This document shows positions 46,140-56,244 of a stretch of DNA of 64,000 bases, one piece after another. Numbering within the stretch: position 1 is the first letter of the stretch; each line of letters opens with the position of its first letter. A model generated the notes under the pieces. That model was given only the letters and a program-made list of their open reading frames with translations. It had not been told where the DNA came from and made no database searches. Made by a program: the position numbers and the translations under genes. Origin of the DNA: Mesorhizobium sp. NZP2298 (GTDB taxonomy: Bacteria; Pseudomonadota; Alphaproteobacteria; Rhizobiales; Rhizobiaceae); NCBI RefSeq assembly GCF_013170825.1, contig NZ_CP033365.1, positions 6,646,001-6,710,000 of the forward strand. Reading direction: 5' to 3'.

Positions 46140-46660
46140 GAGGCGGCTTGCGGGCGCGTTGCCAATGCAACACAGGCGATCCGCAACACCCCCATCTGGG
46201 GCGAATCCGGGACGGCCTGCGCGTCGGAGTCCAAGAAGTTAGGCGCTTGGGACGGCAACCTGATGACGGAATGGCATGTCCGCTATGGCGGTCGCGGCGT
46301 GATGACCTACTGGCATGTCGAAAAGGGCTCGACCTGCATTTTCTCGCAACTCAAGCGCTGTTCGTCTTCGGAGGTCGCCGCGATGATCAAGGGCGTGCTG
46401 CGACCACTGCACCAACGTGGAGATTCAGGGCCAATATTCGACAGCCATGGCCAGAGCGCCGTCGTCGCCGCTTTTTGCCGCCTGCTCGGGTTCACCTGCC
46501 GCCACGCCCGAAGGCGATCGCCCGGCAGAAGCTGGCGCCGTCAGGCCTGCGCGCTGAATTGCCCAATCTGCTTCCCATTCTTTCCAACGTCATCAACTGA
46601 GAGGTGGTTGAGCAGCAGTATGGCCACAGTCAATCTGGGCCGGCATCGATCTGACTGCCA
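46140..46660 (+). pseudogene. Tn3-family transposase (TnpA) C-terminal remnant
   Basis: Frames read RVANATQAIRNTPIWGESGT, then LMTEWHVRYGGRGVMTYWHV, then FSQLKRCSSSEVAAMIKGVL, DSHGQSAVVAAFCRLLGF and LPNLLPILSNVIN. This is the conserved C-terminal order of Tn3-type TnpA. Two or more frame changes are needed and both ends are lost. Confidence 0.8.
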
Positions 46661-46874
46661 TCCCGAAATATCACGGTCGCAGCGGTAGCCAGAACGACCA
46701 TCGGAATAGCCTCCGGCCTTCGTTCATCCCGAAGAAGGGATGACCGACCAGTCCGTTTTTCGCGCGCGAATGCGGCAGCTCCATTGCGATCGCGGCAATT
46801 CGGATTGGCGCGGGCGCCATGTGCTCCGACCCTGAGGGCTGTCCCGGTCGGCGCGAGCTATCGCTTAGCGGCGA

Positions 46875-47357
46875 TCAAGTCATCGGCTTTCGGAATGACC
46901 GGCGACGCTTCGTCTCAACGATTATGCCGGTCGGGTTGTCGGCCGTATTCTTCGCCTTGAACACGGCGGTTCGCTTCGGTTTTGGTTTGGGTGGCGCTTG
47001 AGGCTCTACCCTTGGCTCCAGCGTTTGCTTGCCCTTTTGTTTGTCCTTGCGGGCGCAAAGCAAAGCCTTGGCGGTCACCGCGTCCGCATCCGAGACCACG
47101 CCGGCCGGCTTGCCATCGAGATTGACCCGTGCGGCGCCGGCATCCAGTCTCGCCAAGTATTTGGCCATCTTGGTATACGCCAGCAGGGCTCTCCTCAATT
47201 CATCATCGGACAGTTCGCCGTCGAGCACCCGAATGTCATGATGGATGCCGATCTTGAGCGGCCTGGGCGCTTTCGGATTGAACGCCGCAGGCCACTTGGC
47301 CGATAGATAGCGGAAAAGCTGTGCAGGCGATTTGCCTCGGCTACAGCTCAACATCAT
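46875..47357 (-). CDS. ProQ/FinO-domain RNA-binding protein
   Basis: 160 residues. The FinO/ProQ core is seen in FNPKAPRPLKIGIHHDI, RRALLAYTKMAKYLARLDAG and AARVNLDGKPAGVVS (the last block is typical of the family). The C-terminus is Lys/Pro-rich (PPKPKPKRTAVFKAK), suited to RNA binding. I choose the ATG at 47357, with GGGGCGAGG just upstream. Such proteins are common on rhizobial plasmids and islands and often regulate conjugation or small RNAs; the target is unknown. It stands alone amid remnants, but the frame is intact. Confidence 0.75.
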   Translation of the reverse strand: MMLSCSRGKSPAQLFRYLSAKWPAAFNPKAPRPLKIGIHHDIRVLDGELSDDELRRALLAYTKMAKYLARLDAGAARVNLDGKPAGVVSDADAVTAKALLCARKDKQKGKQTLEPRVEPQAPPKPKPKRTAVFKAKNTADNPTGIIVETKRRRSFRKPMT

Positions 47358-47434
47358 AAGCCTCGCCCCATTTTTTGTTTCCAATTTGGATGTTTTCGTT
47401 TCCAATTCGGACCTTCCTAGCACTGATATATACA

Positions 47435-47774
47435 ATGATTATGGAAAATGGGCATTTGCCCCGCAGGGCAAAGCAGCGGGCGCCTCCTCATTCGGACAGA
47501 CGAAGTGCCTAGTGGACCGAGCAGGATCGGCACCAATCACGCCGAGCCGTCCGGATAAAGTTCACAGCCATACAGCAGGGTCGGTGGAACGCTGTTTCCC
47601 CATTCTCCGCCAGCCATTGACCCTTGGCGGCGCATCTGAAACGCCGGCAGCGAAAAGACTCCCTCCGCTGAGGGCCGTCGGCGAGTAGGACCCGAAACCG
47701 TCGCGGCTCCCCTCACCCGTTCGGTCGTTCCGTAGTACCAGGGCGTCGCGCAGCGCGAAAGCTATTCAGGCGAC
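47435..47774. other. Gap; nothing recognised
   Basis: Upstream region of the ProQ-like gene and beyond. No frame with recognisable similarity. Confidence 0.4.
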
Positions 47775-47960
47775 CGTTCCGTGATCTCGGCCGGATCGAC
47801 GCCGTCCTGGGACAGGAAGGCAGGCGAATGGCTGGCAAAAAGCGTTCCGCCGCAAACCGGCGTCGATCACCAGAACCTGGCGGAACTGCCGGGCGGCCTT
47901 TCCGGAATAGCTGCCGCCGATGACAATTGGCGCAGCGAAATTCGGAAGATTGCGAGCGAC
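47775..47960 (-). pseudogene. Flavoprotein (thioredoxin-reductase-like) N-terminal fragment
   Basis: The minus strand reads APIVIGGSYSGKAARQFRQV, then LVIDAGLRRNAF. This is the FAD-binding start of small NAD(P)/FAD oxidoreductases (usually GGSYAGLSAA...RRxVLVIDAGxRRN), with about ten residues deleted after GGSYSG. The remainder of the gene is missing. Confidence 0.55.
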
Positions 47961-48065
47961 AGGCTTCGGACTCCCATTCGATTGCCGATTCGGCTCATGC
48001 ATTGGCGGGCAATATTCTGAGAATGTTTGCACATCACGTTGATGGTTACCGCCATGGAGATCGCC

Positions 48066-48257
48066 TCAGAAGCGGCGCCCAATCGGAAACATTAGCACCT
48101 GCGCGTTTTGGCTCGGCTGCTTGAACTCCTCGACGGCAACTGCCTCAATTAGCAGATCCAAGGCTTCGCGCCCCCTCTGGCTCATCGGGTCATCGCCTCG
48201 CAGATAATGATACGCTCGATCTAGATGCACTCGCGCGGCAGAAAAATCGCTTGTCAT
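48066..48257 (-). CDS. Small conserved-looking hypothetical protein (63 aa)
   Basis: An intact 63-codon frame, MTSDFSAARVHLDRAYHYLR and onward to MFPIGRRF, with a good ribosome site (GAGAGGG) before the ATG. The composition is helical and soluble (GREALDLLIEAVAVEEFKQP). The pattern looks like a real protein; no function is apparent. It is isolated among remnants, so it may have its own promoter or belong to a lost unit. Confidence 0.55.
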   Translation of the reverse strand: MTSDFSAARVHLDRAYHYLRGDDPMSQRGREALDLLIEAVAVEEFKQPSQNAQVLMFPIGRRF

Positions 48258-48384
48258 ATGACCCTCTCAGTTGCCGCCCGCGTTAGCCGTCTACGAGGTG
48301 AGGGTCACGCAATCGTCAATATCCACAGACGGATTTGATTTAAATCGCAGATGATCCGGGAGAAACAAAACACCGGCTTGTCCT

Positions 48385-49511
48385 ATGCGAGTGCCCCTTG
48401 ATTATGTTGCCGGCGGCCCGGTGGACTCTGCAATAGGGTTGGTAAAGCGAGCCTGCCAATATGTCCCCAGCATCCTCCGTAAGCCGTCCCGAGTTTCTGG
48501 TCAGTCCAGCACTTTTGCGTCCGACGCTGGATACGGCGATCCACGTAGTGCGCGCGTCCTGCGGCTGGCACTTGCCGATTATCTAGCAAGCGATCGTGGA
48601 CTTGCGGCCTCGCCTGATGAGATACTGGTGACAAGGGGCAGCCAGATGGGGCTGTTCCTGGCAGCGGCTGCGGTTATTGACCTTGGCCAAGCCATTGCCG
48701 TGGAGGTGCCAGGCTATCCTCTGGTGGACGGCGTTTCGGGCAGCAGGCGCCAGAATCATCGCCGTACCAGTTGACACCCAGGGTATCGACGTCACGCAAC
48801 TCGAAAATATCGCCCAGCAGGAAACGGCCCCGAAAGCGATCTATGTCACGCCACACCATCAATACCCGACGCTCGGTGCCGGTCGCCGGCTAAAACTGCT
48901 CGACATCGCGCGAAAGCATGGACTGGTCGTCATCGAGGACGACTATGATCACGAATACCGGTTCGAAGGACGACCCGTGCTGCCGCTAGCCGCACGGGCG
49001 CACCCGGAACAGCCCACCGTCTATGTCGGCTCCCTGTTCAAGCTGCTCACACCCGCTATCCGGATCGGATATATAACCGCGCGGCCGAACATCCTGGCGC
49101 GTATAGCCGACCGGCGAGAGGCAATCGACCGCCAGGGAGATTTCCCACTCGAACAAGCCCTGGCCAGGCTGATTGGAGACGGAGTGTTGCAACGGCACCC
49201 GCAAGGCCCGACGCATCTACGCGTCGCGGCGTGATCTCCTGGCCGAGGAAGCCAGCCGGCATCTCGGCGACGATGTCATGTTCGACCTCCCGGCGGGTGG
49301 CCTGGCACTCTGGTTGCGCCTGCGAAACGGGCTGAGCGGGGAAACCTGGGCCGCGAACGCGGCCAGCGCGGGCCTTGCCATCACGCCCGGGATTCGTTTT
49401 GCACTCGACCCCGCGAACGCGCCCGAGGCATTCCGGTTCGGCTACGCCCGTCATGAAAGCCGAACTTCAGCACATCGTTCAACTGCTTTCGCGCACGCGG
49501 CCGAGCCGATA
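48385..49511 (+). pseudogene. MocR/PdxR-type regulator (GntR-aminotransferase), frameshifted
   Basis: Three overlapping frames together spell the aminotransferase-like half of a MocR regulator: GYGDPRSARVLRLALADYLA and ILVTRGSQMGLFLAAAAVI; then YVTPHHQYPTLGAGRRLKLL, IEDDYDHEYRFEGRP and GSLFKLLTPAIRIGYI; then ARRIYASRRDLLAEE and DLPAGGLALWLRLRNG. The Lys of GSLFK is the PLP site. Frame changes occur near 48.75 and 49.2 kb. The N-terminal winged-helix DNA-binding domain is absent, so it is inactive. Confidence 0.8.
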
Positions 49512-49882
49512 GCGGTGCAGCTCGGCCGAGAGAAAAAATCCTGTCAGTCTTTCCAGAAGGTTCCTAGGCATCTTCGTCACAGCGCCGAATTTGCTCGGCC
49601 GCCCTGCAATACTCATTCGATTTAGGGCCTTTGCCCCAATGAACCCGCCCGCAGACCACGGTCGGCGTGTCGGGATTTCAGATAGCCACCACGGAGGCGG
49701 AAAGATATCCGGTCGACTTCGTGCGTATTATGACCTCTTGTTTCGGTGGAATTGGCTTTGCCTCCTTGCGACAGGACCACCGCATGGTGCGCCTCGACCT
49801 GCTGAGAACGTTATTGTCGCCATGCGCACAAGGTCAACTTGGCCGTTCTGAAAAACTCTAATACGGGATCAACATTATTGTA

Positions 49883-50878
49883 TCACGCCATTGGTGTGGC
49901 TCTGTCATCCTGCGCGCCGAAATGCGGCCGTCGCTCGAACGATATGTGGAGTTGCTTCTCCAACAGAAAATGGCGAGCCAGATCGGTATCACGCTTTCCG
50001 ATCCGTGACACCCATTCCGAAAACAGGCGAACCGCGCGCCGGTTCATATGCCGCGAAGGACAGACCAGCCAATAGCCCGGAAACTCTATGACGTCGAACT
50101 CGGTTGAGACCGGCACCAGGGAGCCCGACACCAGGTCCTCGAATGCGATCGATGTGCTCTCCAGGACCACGCCTGCCCCATCCTTAGCCAACTGAACCGA
50201 CATCGATGAACGGTCAAAACGATAGGGATAGGTCATGCGGGCCCCCTGGATGGCGTTGCGCGGCAGCCAGTAATCCCAACGGAAATAGGCCTTCACACTG
50301 TCGATCAATCGCGCATGGCGAAGCTGCTCGCGCGGATCCGGCGAGATCGCGTGCAGTTCGGTAAGATAGGAAGGCGAGCACATCGGCAGGATCAGGTCGT
50401 TGACGACGCAATCGGAATAGAGGCCGGCCCAGCCGCCGTCGCCGTAACGAAGATCGAGATCGATGACCTCCGTTTCGAAGTCGGAGAAGTTGGGTGTCGC
50501 GTCGACCCGCAAATTCCAGCTCGGATAGTCCTTGCTGAATTCGGCCAAGCGCGGTGCCAGCCACTTCTCACCGAAAGAAGGACTGACACGGACGCTGAGC
50601 TGGAAGCTCTCACGCTGCCGAACGATGGCGTTGCGCACCTCGCGGATGGATTCGAAAGCCTGCGTGGTGGTCTGAAAGAGCCGCTCGCCGTCGATAGTGA
50701 GCGAGAGATGACGCTTCTCGCGTTGAAAAAGCCGCACCCCGAGCTGGTGTTCCAGCAGCCGCAGTTGCTGGCTGACCGCCGAAGGTGTCACGCGCAATTC
50801 CTGCGCGGCCTTCGCCACGCCTCCGAGACGCGCGACCGCCTCGAAATGGGTCATGGAATTGAACTTGAAATCCGACAT
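49883..50878 (-). CDS. LysR-family regulator (GcvA-like)
   Basis: 331 residues. N-terminal winged helix-turn-helix AAQELRVTPSAVSQQLRLLE (residues ~25-45) followed by a LysR substrate-binding domain of the GcvA subgroup (DLDLRYGDGGWAGL). It is divergent from the sugar-ABC operon, with 103 bp between the two starts. It therefore probably senses a substrate or intermediate of that pathway and controls it. The C-terminus is about 25 residues longer than usual. Confidence 0.88.
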   Translation of the reverse strand: MSDFKFNSMTHFEAVARLGGVAKAAQELRVTPSAVSQQLRLLEHQLGVRLFQREKRHLSLTIDGERLFQTTTQAFESIREVRNAIVRQRESFQLSVRVSPSFGEKWLAPRLAEFSKDYPSWNLRVDATPNFSDFETEVIDLDLRYGDGGWAGLYSDCVVNDLILPMCSPSYLTELHAISPDPREQLRHARLIDSVKAYFRWDYWLPRNAIQGARMTYPYRFDRSSMSVQLAKDGAGVVLESTSIAFEDLVSGSLVPVSTEFDVIEFPGYWLVCPSRHMNRRAVRLFSEWVSRIGKRDTDLARHFLLEKQLHISFERRPHFGAQDDRATPMA

Positions 50879-50981
50879 TGTGCTCGTCAGTTAAGCTCAG
50901 CTACACAAAATATTAAGAAACGAGAATTGAGCCGAATGTCAATCGGTCGCATGATCCTGCCGTCTCGGGAGGAGATAGAGG

Positions 50982-52514
50982 ATGGAACCAGGGTCAGCTC
51001 AAAGCTTGGGCACTTGCGGCAATGTTCCGGGCGTTGGGCTGGGATCAGCCAGGAAGACGCTGATCGAAGCTTCCAACGTCGAGAAGAGCTACGGCGCGAC
51101 GCGAGTCCTCCGGGGCGTGAGTTTTCAGGTCCGGGCTGGCGAAATCCACGCGCTCCTGGGCGGCAATGGCGCCGGCAAAAGCACCCTCATCCGCATCGTC
51201 ACGGGGCTGACCTCGCGCGATGCCGGCGATATTGACTTGCGCTCGTCGAAGGCCGGCCGCACCAGCCCGATCATCGCTGTGGTGCATCAGGAACTAGCGC
51301 TGTTGCCCGAGCTGTCGGTGGCGGAAAACATCGGCATTGTGCATGCCAGGTCAGCCTGGTCGCTGATCAGCCGCCGCCGCATGCGCGAAATTGCGCTTGG
51401 TGCGCTCCGCCTGATCGACCCAGCGATCGGCGAAGAAATCATCGATTTTCCGGCACGCAAATTGTCGCTTCACGAGGGCCAGATCGTCGAGATCGCTCGT
51501 GCGCTTTCCACTGGAGCCGAAGTGCTGCTTCTCGACGAGCCCACGGCCAATCTCACCGCCGGCGAGACAGCCAAACTTTTCTCGGTGCTGAGGCGGCTGG
51601 TGCGCGAGGAAGGCATCGGCATCGTCTTTGTTTCTCACCGTATGCGTGAAATCCGCGAGGTCTGCGATGTCTGCACTATTTTGCGCGATGGCGTCACCAT
51701 CGCGAATGCTACCCCTGTCGCCTCGCTCAGCGACGCTGAGATTGTCCAGCAGATGGGACAACCCACGCAGCGTTCGGCAACGCATCGCAACCCGCAAAAG
51801 AACCTCCGGCAGGGCGCACCAATCCAACTCCTGGGCCCAGACGACGTCCGTATCGCGATTTTGCCCGGCACCATCCTGGGTCTGGCCGGCGCACCGGCGG
51901 GTCCGACCGGTCTCATTGCTCCCCTTGTGGGCGCGGGACCCGGAGCGGGCTGGCGCCTTTCCGGCGAGGGTTTTGGGGACCGCTTCTCGTCCCCAGCGGC
52001 AGCGGCGCGCGCCGGCATCGGTTTTGTCTCGGGTGACCGGGCAACCAAGGGCATCCTTTCGCAGCTTCCGATCGTCGACAACGTGCTTGCAGCGCGCAGG
52101 GTTCGCGAGAAGCGGCGGATCGTTGCCGCGGCCGAGAGGCAGGAATGTCTGGATCTCGTTTCAGCGCTAAAACTAAAGGCCTCCTCGATCTGGGACCTGC
52201 CGGCCTCGCTTTCCGGCGGCAACCAGCAGAAGCTTCTCGTCGCACGCTGGCTTGGGCTGCCGCTCAAAATAGTAGTGCTGGAAGAGCCGACGAGTGGCGT
52301 CGACATCGGCACAAAGCATGACATCTATGGCTTGATCCGGGAGATGGCAGACGCTGGCGCGATCATCATCTGGTGGTCGACCGAGAACGTCGAACTGCTT
52401 GAGCTTTGCGACGCCATTTTCGCCTTTGACACCGATGGGCGGCCAAAGGGATTCCTGCCAGCAGAACGCTACACAGAGGGCGGGCTCGCCGAACTGACGG
52501 GGATGGCGGCATGA
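50982..52514 (+). CDS. Sugar ABC transporter ATP-binding protein (RbsA type)
   Basis: Double ATPase of 510 residues energising carbohydrate uptake. First domain: Walker A LLGGNGAGKSTL, Walker B VLLLDEPTANL. Second domain: signature LSGGNQQKLLVARWL and Walker B VVLEEPTSGVDIG, but its Walker A is degenerate (LAGAPAGPTG), as is common in this group. A good ribosome site precedes the ATG at 50982. It overlaps the permease gene by 4 nt. Confidence 0.93.
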   Translation: MEPGSAQSLGTCGNVPGVGLGSARKTLIEASNVEKSYGATRVLRGVSFQVRAGEIHALLGGNGAGKSTLIRIVTGLTSRDAGDIDLRSSKAGRTSPIIAVVHQELALLPELSVAENIGIVHARSAWSLISRRRMREIALGALRLIDPAIGEEIIDFPARKLSLHEGQIVEIARALSTGAEVLLLDEPTANLTAGETAKLFSVLRRLVREEGIGIVFVSHRMREIREVCDVCTILRDGVTIANATPVASLSDAEIVQQMGQPTQRSATHRNPQKNLRQGAPIQLLGPDDVRIAILPGTILGLAGAPAGPTGLIAPLVGAGPGAGWRLSGEGFGDRFSSPAAAARAGIGFVSGDRATKGILSQLPIVDNVLAARRVREKRRIVAAAERQECLDLVSALKLKASSIWDLPASLSGGNQQKLLVARWLGLPLKIVVLEEPTSGVDIGTKHDIYGLIREMADAGAIIIWWSTENVELLELCDAIFAFDTDGRPKGFLPAERYTEGGLAELTGMAA

Positions 52515-53515
52515 GCGACACAGCGAACCGCGCCACGACAACCAACAAACTCCGGACCACCAGGTCGCGCGTCCCAGCAGTTCTTTTGTCCTACCGCACG
52601 GAAGCCGCGATTGCCGCGGCAATCGTAGTTCTGCTGGTGGCCGTCGGAATGTTCGTGCCCGCCGCACTCAGCATGGGCAATTTGCAAAACATTATTCAAG
52701 CCGCCGCGCCTCTCATCATCATGTCGCTTGGTGTTTTGCTGGTCGTTGTCACCGGCGGTATCGATCTTTCGGTCGGCTCCGTTTTCTCCCTCACCGGAAT
52801 GGTAACCGCGCTGGCGATGGCCAGTGGCGCTGATGGACTAACCGCGAGCGCTGCCGGCCTGGCGGTCGGCCTTGTGTTCGGTTCGATCAATGGCCTTCTG
52901 GTCACGGTCGTCGGGCTCGCGCCGTTCGTCGTCACGCTCATCACCTACGCGGTGGCGGGCAGCCTTGCCTTCATCGTCACAAACGGTCGTTCGATGCCGA
53001 TCGGAGCGCCGGATTTCTGGCTCCTGAATTCGGGCGAGATTATTCCCGCAATACCCAACCATCTGCTGTTCTGCATCATACTGATGGTCGTGCTGGAATA
53101 CGTCCTGCGCAAGGTCGTGGTCGGACGCTGGTTCTATGCTGTCGGCTCATCGGCGGTTGCCGCTCGGCTGCTCGGCATCCCGGTTCTGCGTATCAAGTTC
53201 GCGGCCTATGTCGTATCGAGCCTGCTTGCTTCTTTCGCCGGACTTTTGACCGTCAGCTACATCCTCAACGCCGAAGCCACGGCCGGTGCCAGCCTTATGC
53301 TGCAGGCGATTGCCGCCGTCGTCATCGGCGGGGCCAGCCTCTTTGGCGGAACGGGCAGCGCCATTGGTGCCGTGCTGGGCGCGCTGATGATCACCTGCAT
53401 CCAGAACGGCGTGAACCTCATTGGCGTGAACAGCTTCTGGCAGGGGTCCGTGACAGGCGCCGCAATCCTGCTCGCCGTTTTGATCGACCGCTTCAGCAAC
53501 AAGAACCGCATCTAG
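52511..53515 (+). CDS. Sugar ABC transporter permease (RbsC type)
   Basis: 334 residues with 8-10 membrane helices. The BPD_transp_2 hallmarks [16 protein letters not shown] and a [19 protein letters not shown] loop near residue 270 are present. The ATG overlaps the stop of the ATPase gene (ATGA). Partner of the flanking ATPase and binding protein. Confidence 0.93.
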   Translation: MSDTANRATTTNKLRTTRSRVPAVLLSYRTEAAIAAAIVVLLVAVGMFVPAALSMGNLQNIIQAAAPLIIMSLGVLLVVVTGGIDLSVGSVFSLTGMVTALAMASGADGLTASAAGLAVGLVFGSINGLLVTVVGLAPFVVTLITYAVAGSLAFIVTNGRSMPIGAPDFWLLNSGEIIPAIPNHLLFCIILMVVLEYVLRKVVVGRWFYAVGSSAVAARLLGIPVLRIKFAAYVVSSLLASFAGLLTVSYILNAEATAGASLMLQAIAAVVIGGASLFGGTGSAIGAVLGALMITCIQNGVNLIGVNSFWQGSVTGAAILLAVLIDRFSNKNRI

Positions 53516-53537
53516 ATCATCAACGGGAGGAACCAAG

Positions 53538-54500
53538 ATGAAGTTGAAGACCATTCTACTTGCAGCATTGGCGGCAACCGCGCTGTCCAGCGCATCATAC
53601 GCCGAGGACAAGAAAACCGTCGCCTATATCGCCCCGTCGCTGGACATCTCCTATTGGCAGTGGGTCGGCTACGGCGTGAAGGAGAAGGCCAAGGAGCTCG
53701 GCATGGATTATGTCGAGTACACGTCGGAGAATTCGCCCGCCAAGCAGATGGACAATGCCAGGACAGCTGTCACCAAAGGTGTCTCGGCCATCGTGATCGG
53801 GCCTGTCAGCTCAACGTCGACACCGCCACTGCTCGACTATCTGGCGAAGCAGAAGGTGCCGATCGCCTTTGCCGGCATCGGGCCACAGCCGGGCCTCACG
53901 AACTACACGTCCTCGGTGACCGCGAACAACTACGAGACCGGCAAGGCGCAGGGAAAGTTCACCTGCGAGCTCGCAAAGGAGCGTGGCGGCAACAAGGTCG
54001 GCATGCTGTCCTTGCCACAGGATCGGGAGAATGCGCAGAAGTATCTCAAAGGCGCCAAGGAGGCGTTCGCTGCCTCGGGCTGCGACCTCGTCCAGATGCT
54101 GGAGACACGTGGCCTCACCATCAGCGAAGCCGTAACCCAGGCAAACGACCTGTTGACGGCCAATCCCGACATCAAGGCCATTTACGGCATGTATGACGAA
54201 GCTGGCACCGGCGCCGCCAAGGTGGTCGAAACCAGGGGCCTGTCCGGCAAGATCGGCATTACCGTCGCCGACGGCTCGCCAACAACGATCGCGCTTCTCA
54301 AAAAGGGAGCGATCCAGGGCATCTTCTTCCAGGAGGCGGTGGGCCAGGGCATCGACGGTACCCAACAGGTCTACAACGCCCTCACGGGCGCACCGGTGAC
54401 CCAGGACCTGGCGTTGGTCATGCCTCTGGTGACCGCCGACAAGGTCGACAGTCCCGAGGCCAAGAAGGTCATCGCCCGCGTTTTTCCCCCGAGCAACTGA
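53538..54500 (+). CDS. Periplasmic sugar-binding protein (RbsB type)
   Basis: 320 residues with a signal peptide ([15 protein letters not shown]). The mature part is a Peripla_BP_4 protein: [20 protein letters not shown] start, [10 protein letters not shown], and [13 protein letters not shown] near residue 215. Strong ribosome site (gggagg). A stable hairpin follows within 15 bp, which probably raises its expression relative to the enzymes downstream. Confidence 0.92.
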   Translation: MKLKTILLAALAATALSSASYAEDKKTVAYIAPSLDISYWQWVGYGVKEKAKELGMDYVEYTSENSPAKQMDNARTAVTKGVSAIVIGPVSSTSTPPLLDYLAKQKVPIAFAGIGPQPGLTNYTSSVTANNYETGKAQGKFTCELAKERGGNKVGMLSLPQDRENAQKYLKGAKEAFAASGCDLVQMLETRGLTISEAVTQANDLLTANPDIKAIYGMYDEAGTGAAKVVETRGLSGKIGITVADGSPTTIALLKKGAIQGIFFQEAVGQGIDGTQQVYNALTGAPVTQDLALVMPLVTADKVDSPEAKKVIARVFPPSN

Positions 54501-54512
54501 CCGCCACCCAGC

Positions 54513-54538
54513 GGACCCGCCGGCTAGCTGGCGGGTCC
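54513..54538 (+). terminator. Intercistronic hairpin after the binding-protein gene
   Basis: Perfect 9-bp arms GGACCCGCC and GGCGGGTCC around an 8-nt loop, without a T-run. It sits between the binding protein and the next enzyme gene. More likely a partial attenuator or mRNA 3'-end stabiliser than a full stop, since the operon continues. Confidence 0.55.
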
Positions 54539-54563
54539 AGACCCCGAGCGAGGAATCCCGACC

Positions 54564-55457
54564 GTGGCCGAGCTGCCCTTCATCGATCCGCACCATCATT
54601 TGTGGGATTTGGAGACCAATTACTATCCGTGGCTGACCGACGGGGTTAAGCCGTCGGCCTTCGGCGACTACGAGGCGATCCGCAAAAGCTACCTTCTCGA
54701 CGACTATCTGGAAGACGCCAGGAATCAGAACCTGGTGAAATCAGTGCATCTTGATGTGGGGTTCGATCCCGGCGATCCGGTCGGGGAAACCCGTTGGCTG
54801 CAGGAGATCGCGAACAAGCGAGGCTTCCCTCACGGCATTGTCGGCTATGCCGACCTGTCCAGACCCGATGTGGCCGACCTTCTCGACCGGCACATGGAGT
54901 ATGCGAACTTCAGGGGTATCCGGCAGTCGATGAATTACCATCCCGACCCCGCCAAGACCTATCAGGCCCGGCCGGAAGTGAGCCGGACGCCACAATGGCG
55001 CCTAGGATTTGGCGAACTGGCGAAACGCCGGCTGAGTTTCGACCTGCAGCTCTATTATCCGCAGATTGATGAGTTCCTTGAGCTCGCGCGCGATTTTCCC
55101 GACGTGCAGATCATTCTTAACCACACAGGAATGCAAGTTGATGGCCCTGAACATTTCGGGGCCTGGAGAAAAGCCATGCGCCAGTTGGCGCAGGCGCCGA
55201 ACGTCGCCTGCAAGATCTCGGGTCTTGGCATGGGTGACTGGTCCTGGACCATTGCATCGATCCGTCCCTATGTCGAGGAAGCGATCGCGGCCTTCGGCGT
55301 CGACCGCAGCATGTTCGCCACGAACTTCCCCGTCGACAAGCTGTTCTCGAGCTTCGACGCCATCGTTAATGCCTTCAAGGAGATCACGAAGGCTTACCCC
55401 CATGAGCAGCGGCTTGCGTTGTTCCACGACAACGCCGCCCGGTACTACCGCCTTTAG
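54564..55457 (+). CDS. Amidohydrolase-family lactonase-like hydrolase
   Basis: 297 residues, amidohydrolase_2 (TIM-barrel) family. The metal motif FIDPHHHLWDL is at the N-terminus; a central LNHTGM and a late DRSMFATNFPVD follow, as in L-fuconolactonase and related sugar-lactone hydrolases. Start is GTG at 54564. In a sugar operon with an SDR dehydrogenase, hydrolysis of an aldonolactone made by that SDR is the natural reading; this is inference. Confidence 0.8.
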   Translation: MAELPFIDPHHHLWDLETNYYPWLTDGVKPSAFGDYEAIRKSYLLDDYLEDARNQNLVKSVHLDVGFDPGDPVGETRWLQEIANKRGFPHGIVGYADLSRPDVADLLDRHMEYANFRGIRQSMNYHPDPAKTYQARPEVSRTPQWRLGFGELAKRRLSFDLQLYYPQIDEFLELARDFPDVQIILNHTGMQVDGPEHFGAWRKAMRQLAQAPNVACKISGLGMGDWSWTIASIRPYVEEAIAAFGVDRSMFATNFPVDKLFSSFDAIVNAFKEITKAYPHEQRLALFHDNAARYYRL

Positions 55458-55491
55458 ACCATTCGTCGCGTAAACAGCAGGAGACTTTGAC

Positions 55492-56244
55492 ATGTTGCTG
55501 AAGGGCAAGGCCGCGGTGATTTCGGGTGCCGCGAGCCCTAGAGGAATTGGCCGCTCCACGGCAACGCTGATGGCGGAGCAAGGCGCGCGTATTGCCATTC
55601 TTGACCTTGATGAGGGACAAGCCCGTGACGCAGCCGCGTCGCTTGGGCCCGAGCACATTGGTCTCGCCTGCAATGTCGCCGATCTCGATGCCTGCAAGAA
55701 GGCTGCTGCGGAAGTGACTGAAGTTTTCGGCAAGGTCGACGTGCTGTGCAACATTGCCGGGATCACTCAACCAGTAAAGACACTGGATATCGGCCCCGCT
55801 GATTGGGACCGCATCCTCGATGTCAATCTGCGCGGCGTCCTCTATCTCAGCCAGGCCTTCATCCCGCATATGCGCGAAAATGGCGGTGGATCGATCATCT
55901 GCATGTCGTCGGTTTCCGCACAGCGCGGCGGCGGCATCTTCGGCGGCCCGCACTATTCGGCCGCCAAGGCGGGCGTGCTCGGGCTTGCCAAGGCCATGGC
56001 GCGCGAATTCGGACCCGACGGTATCCGCATCAACTGTGTTACGCCGGGCCTCATCCAGACTGACATTACCGGTGACAAACTGACCGACGCCATGCGCGCC
56101 GATATCATCAAGGGTATCCCGCTCAGTCGGCTGGGCGATGCCCGCGACGTGGCGGGCGCCTATCTCTTCCTCGCGTCCGATCTGGCCAGCTACATCACCG
56201 GCGCCGTCATCGACGTCAATGGCGGGATGCTGATCCATGGCTGA
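55492..56244 (+). CDS. Short-chain dehydrogenase/reductase
   Basis: 250 residues, classical SDR. Cofactor-binding region SGAASPRGIGRSTA, NIAG, catalytic Ser in CMSSVSA, and Tyr/Lys in HYSAAKAG; VIDVNGG near the end. Probably oxidises the imported sugar or a derived polyol. Overlaps the first transketolase gene by 8 nt. Confidence 0.9.
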   Translation: MLLKGKAAVISGAASPRGIGRSTATLMAEQGARIAILDLDEGQARDAAASLGPEHIGLACNVADLDACKKAAAEVTEVFGKVDVLCNIAGITQPVKTLDIGPADWDRILDVNLRGVLYLSQAFIPHMRENGGGSIICMSSVSAQRGGGIFGGPHYSAAKAGVLGLAKAMAREFGPDGIRINCVTPGLIQTDITGDKLTDAMRADIIKGIPLSRLGDARDVAGAYLFLASDLASYITGAVIDVNGGMLIHG

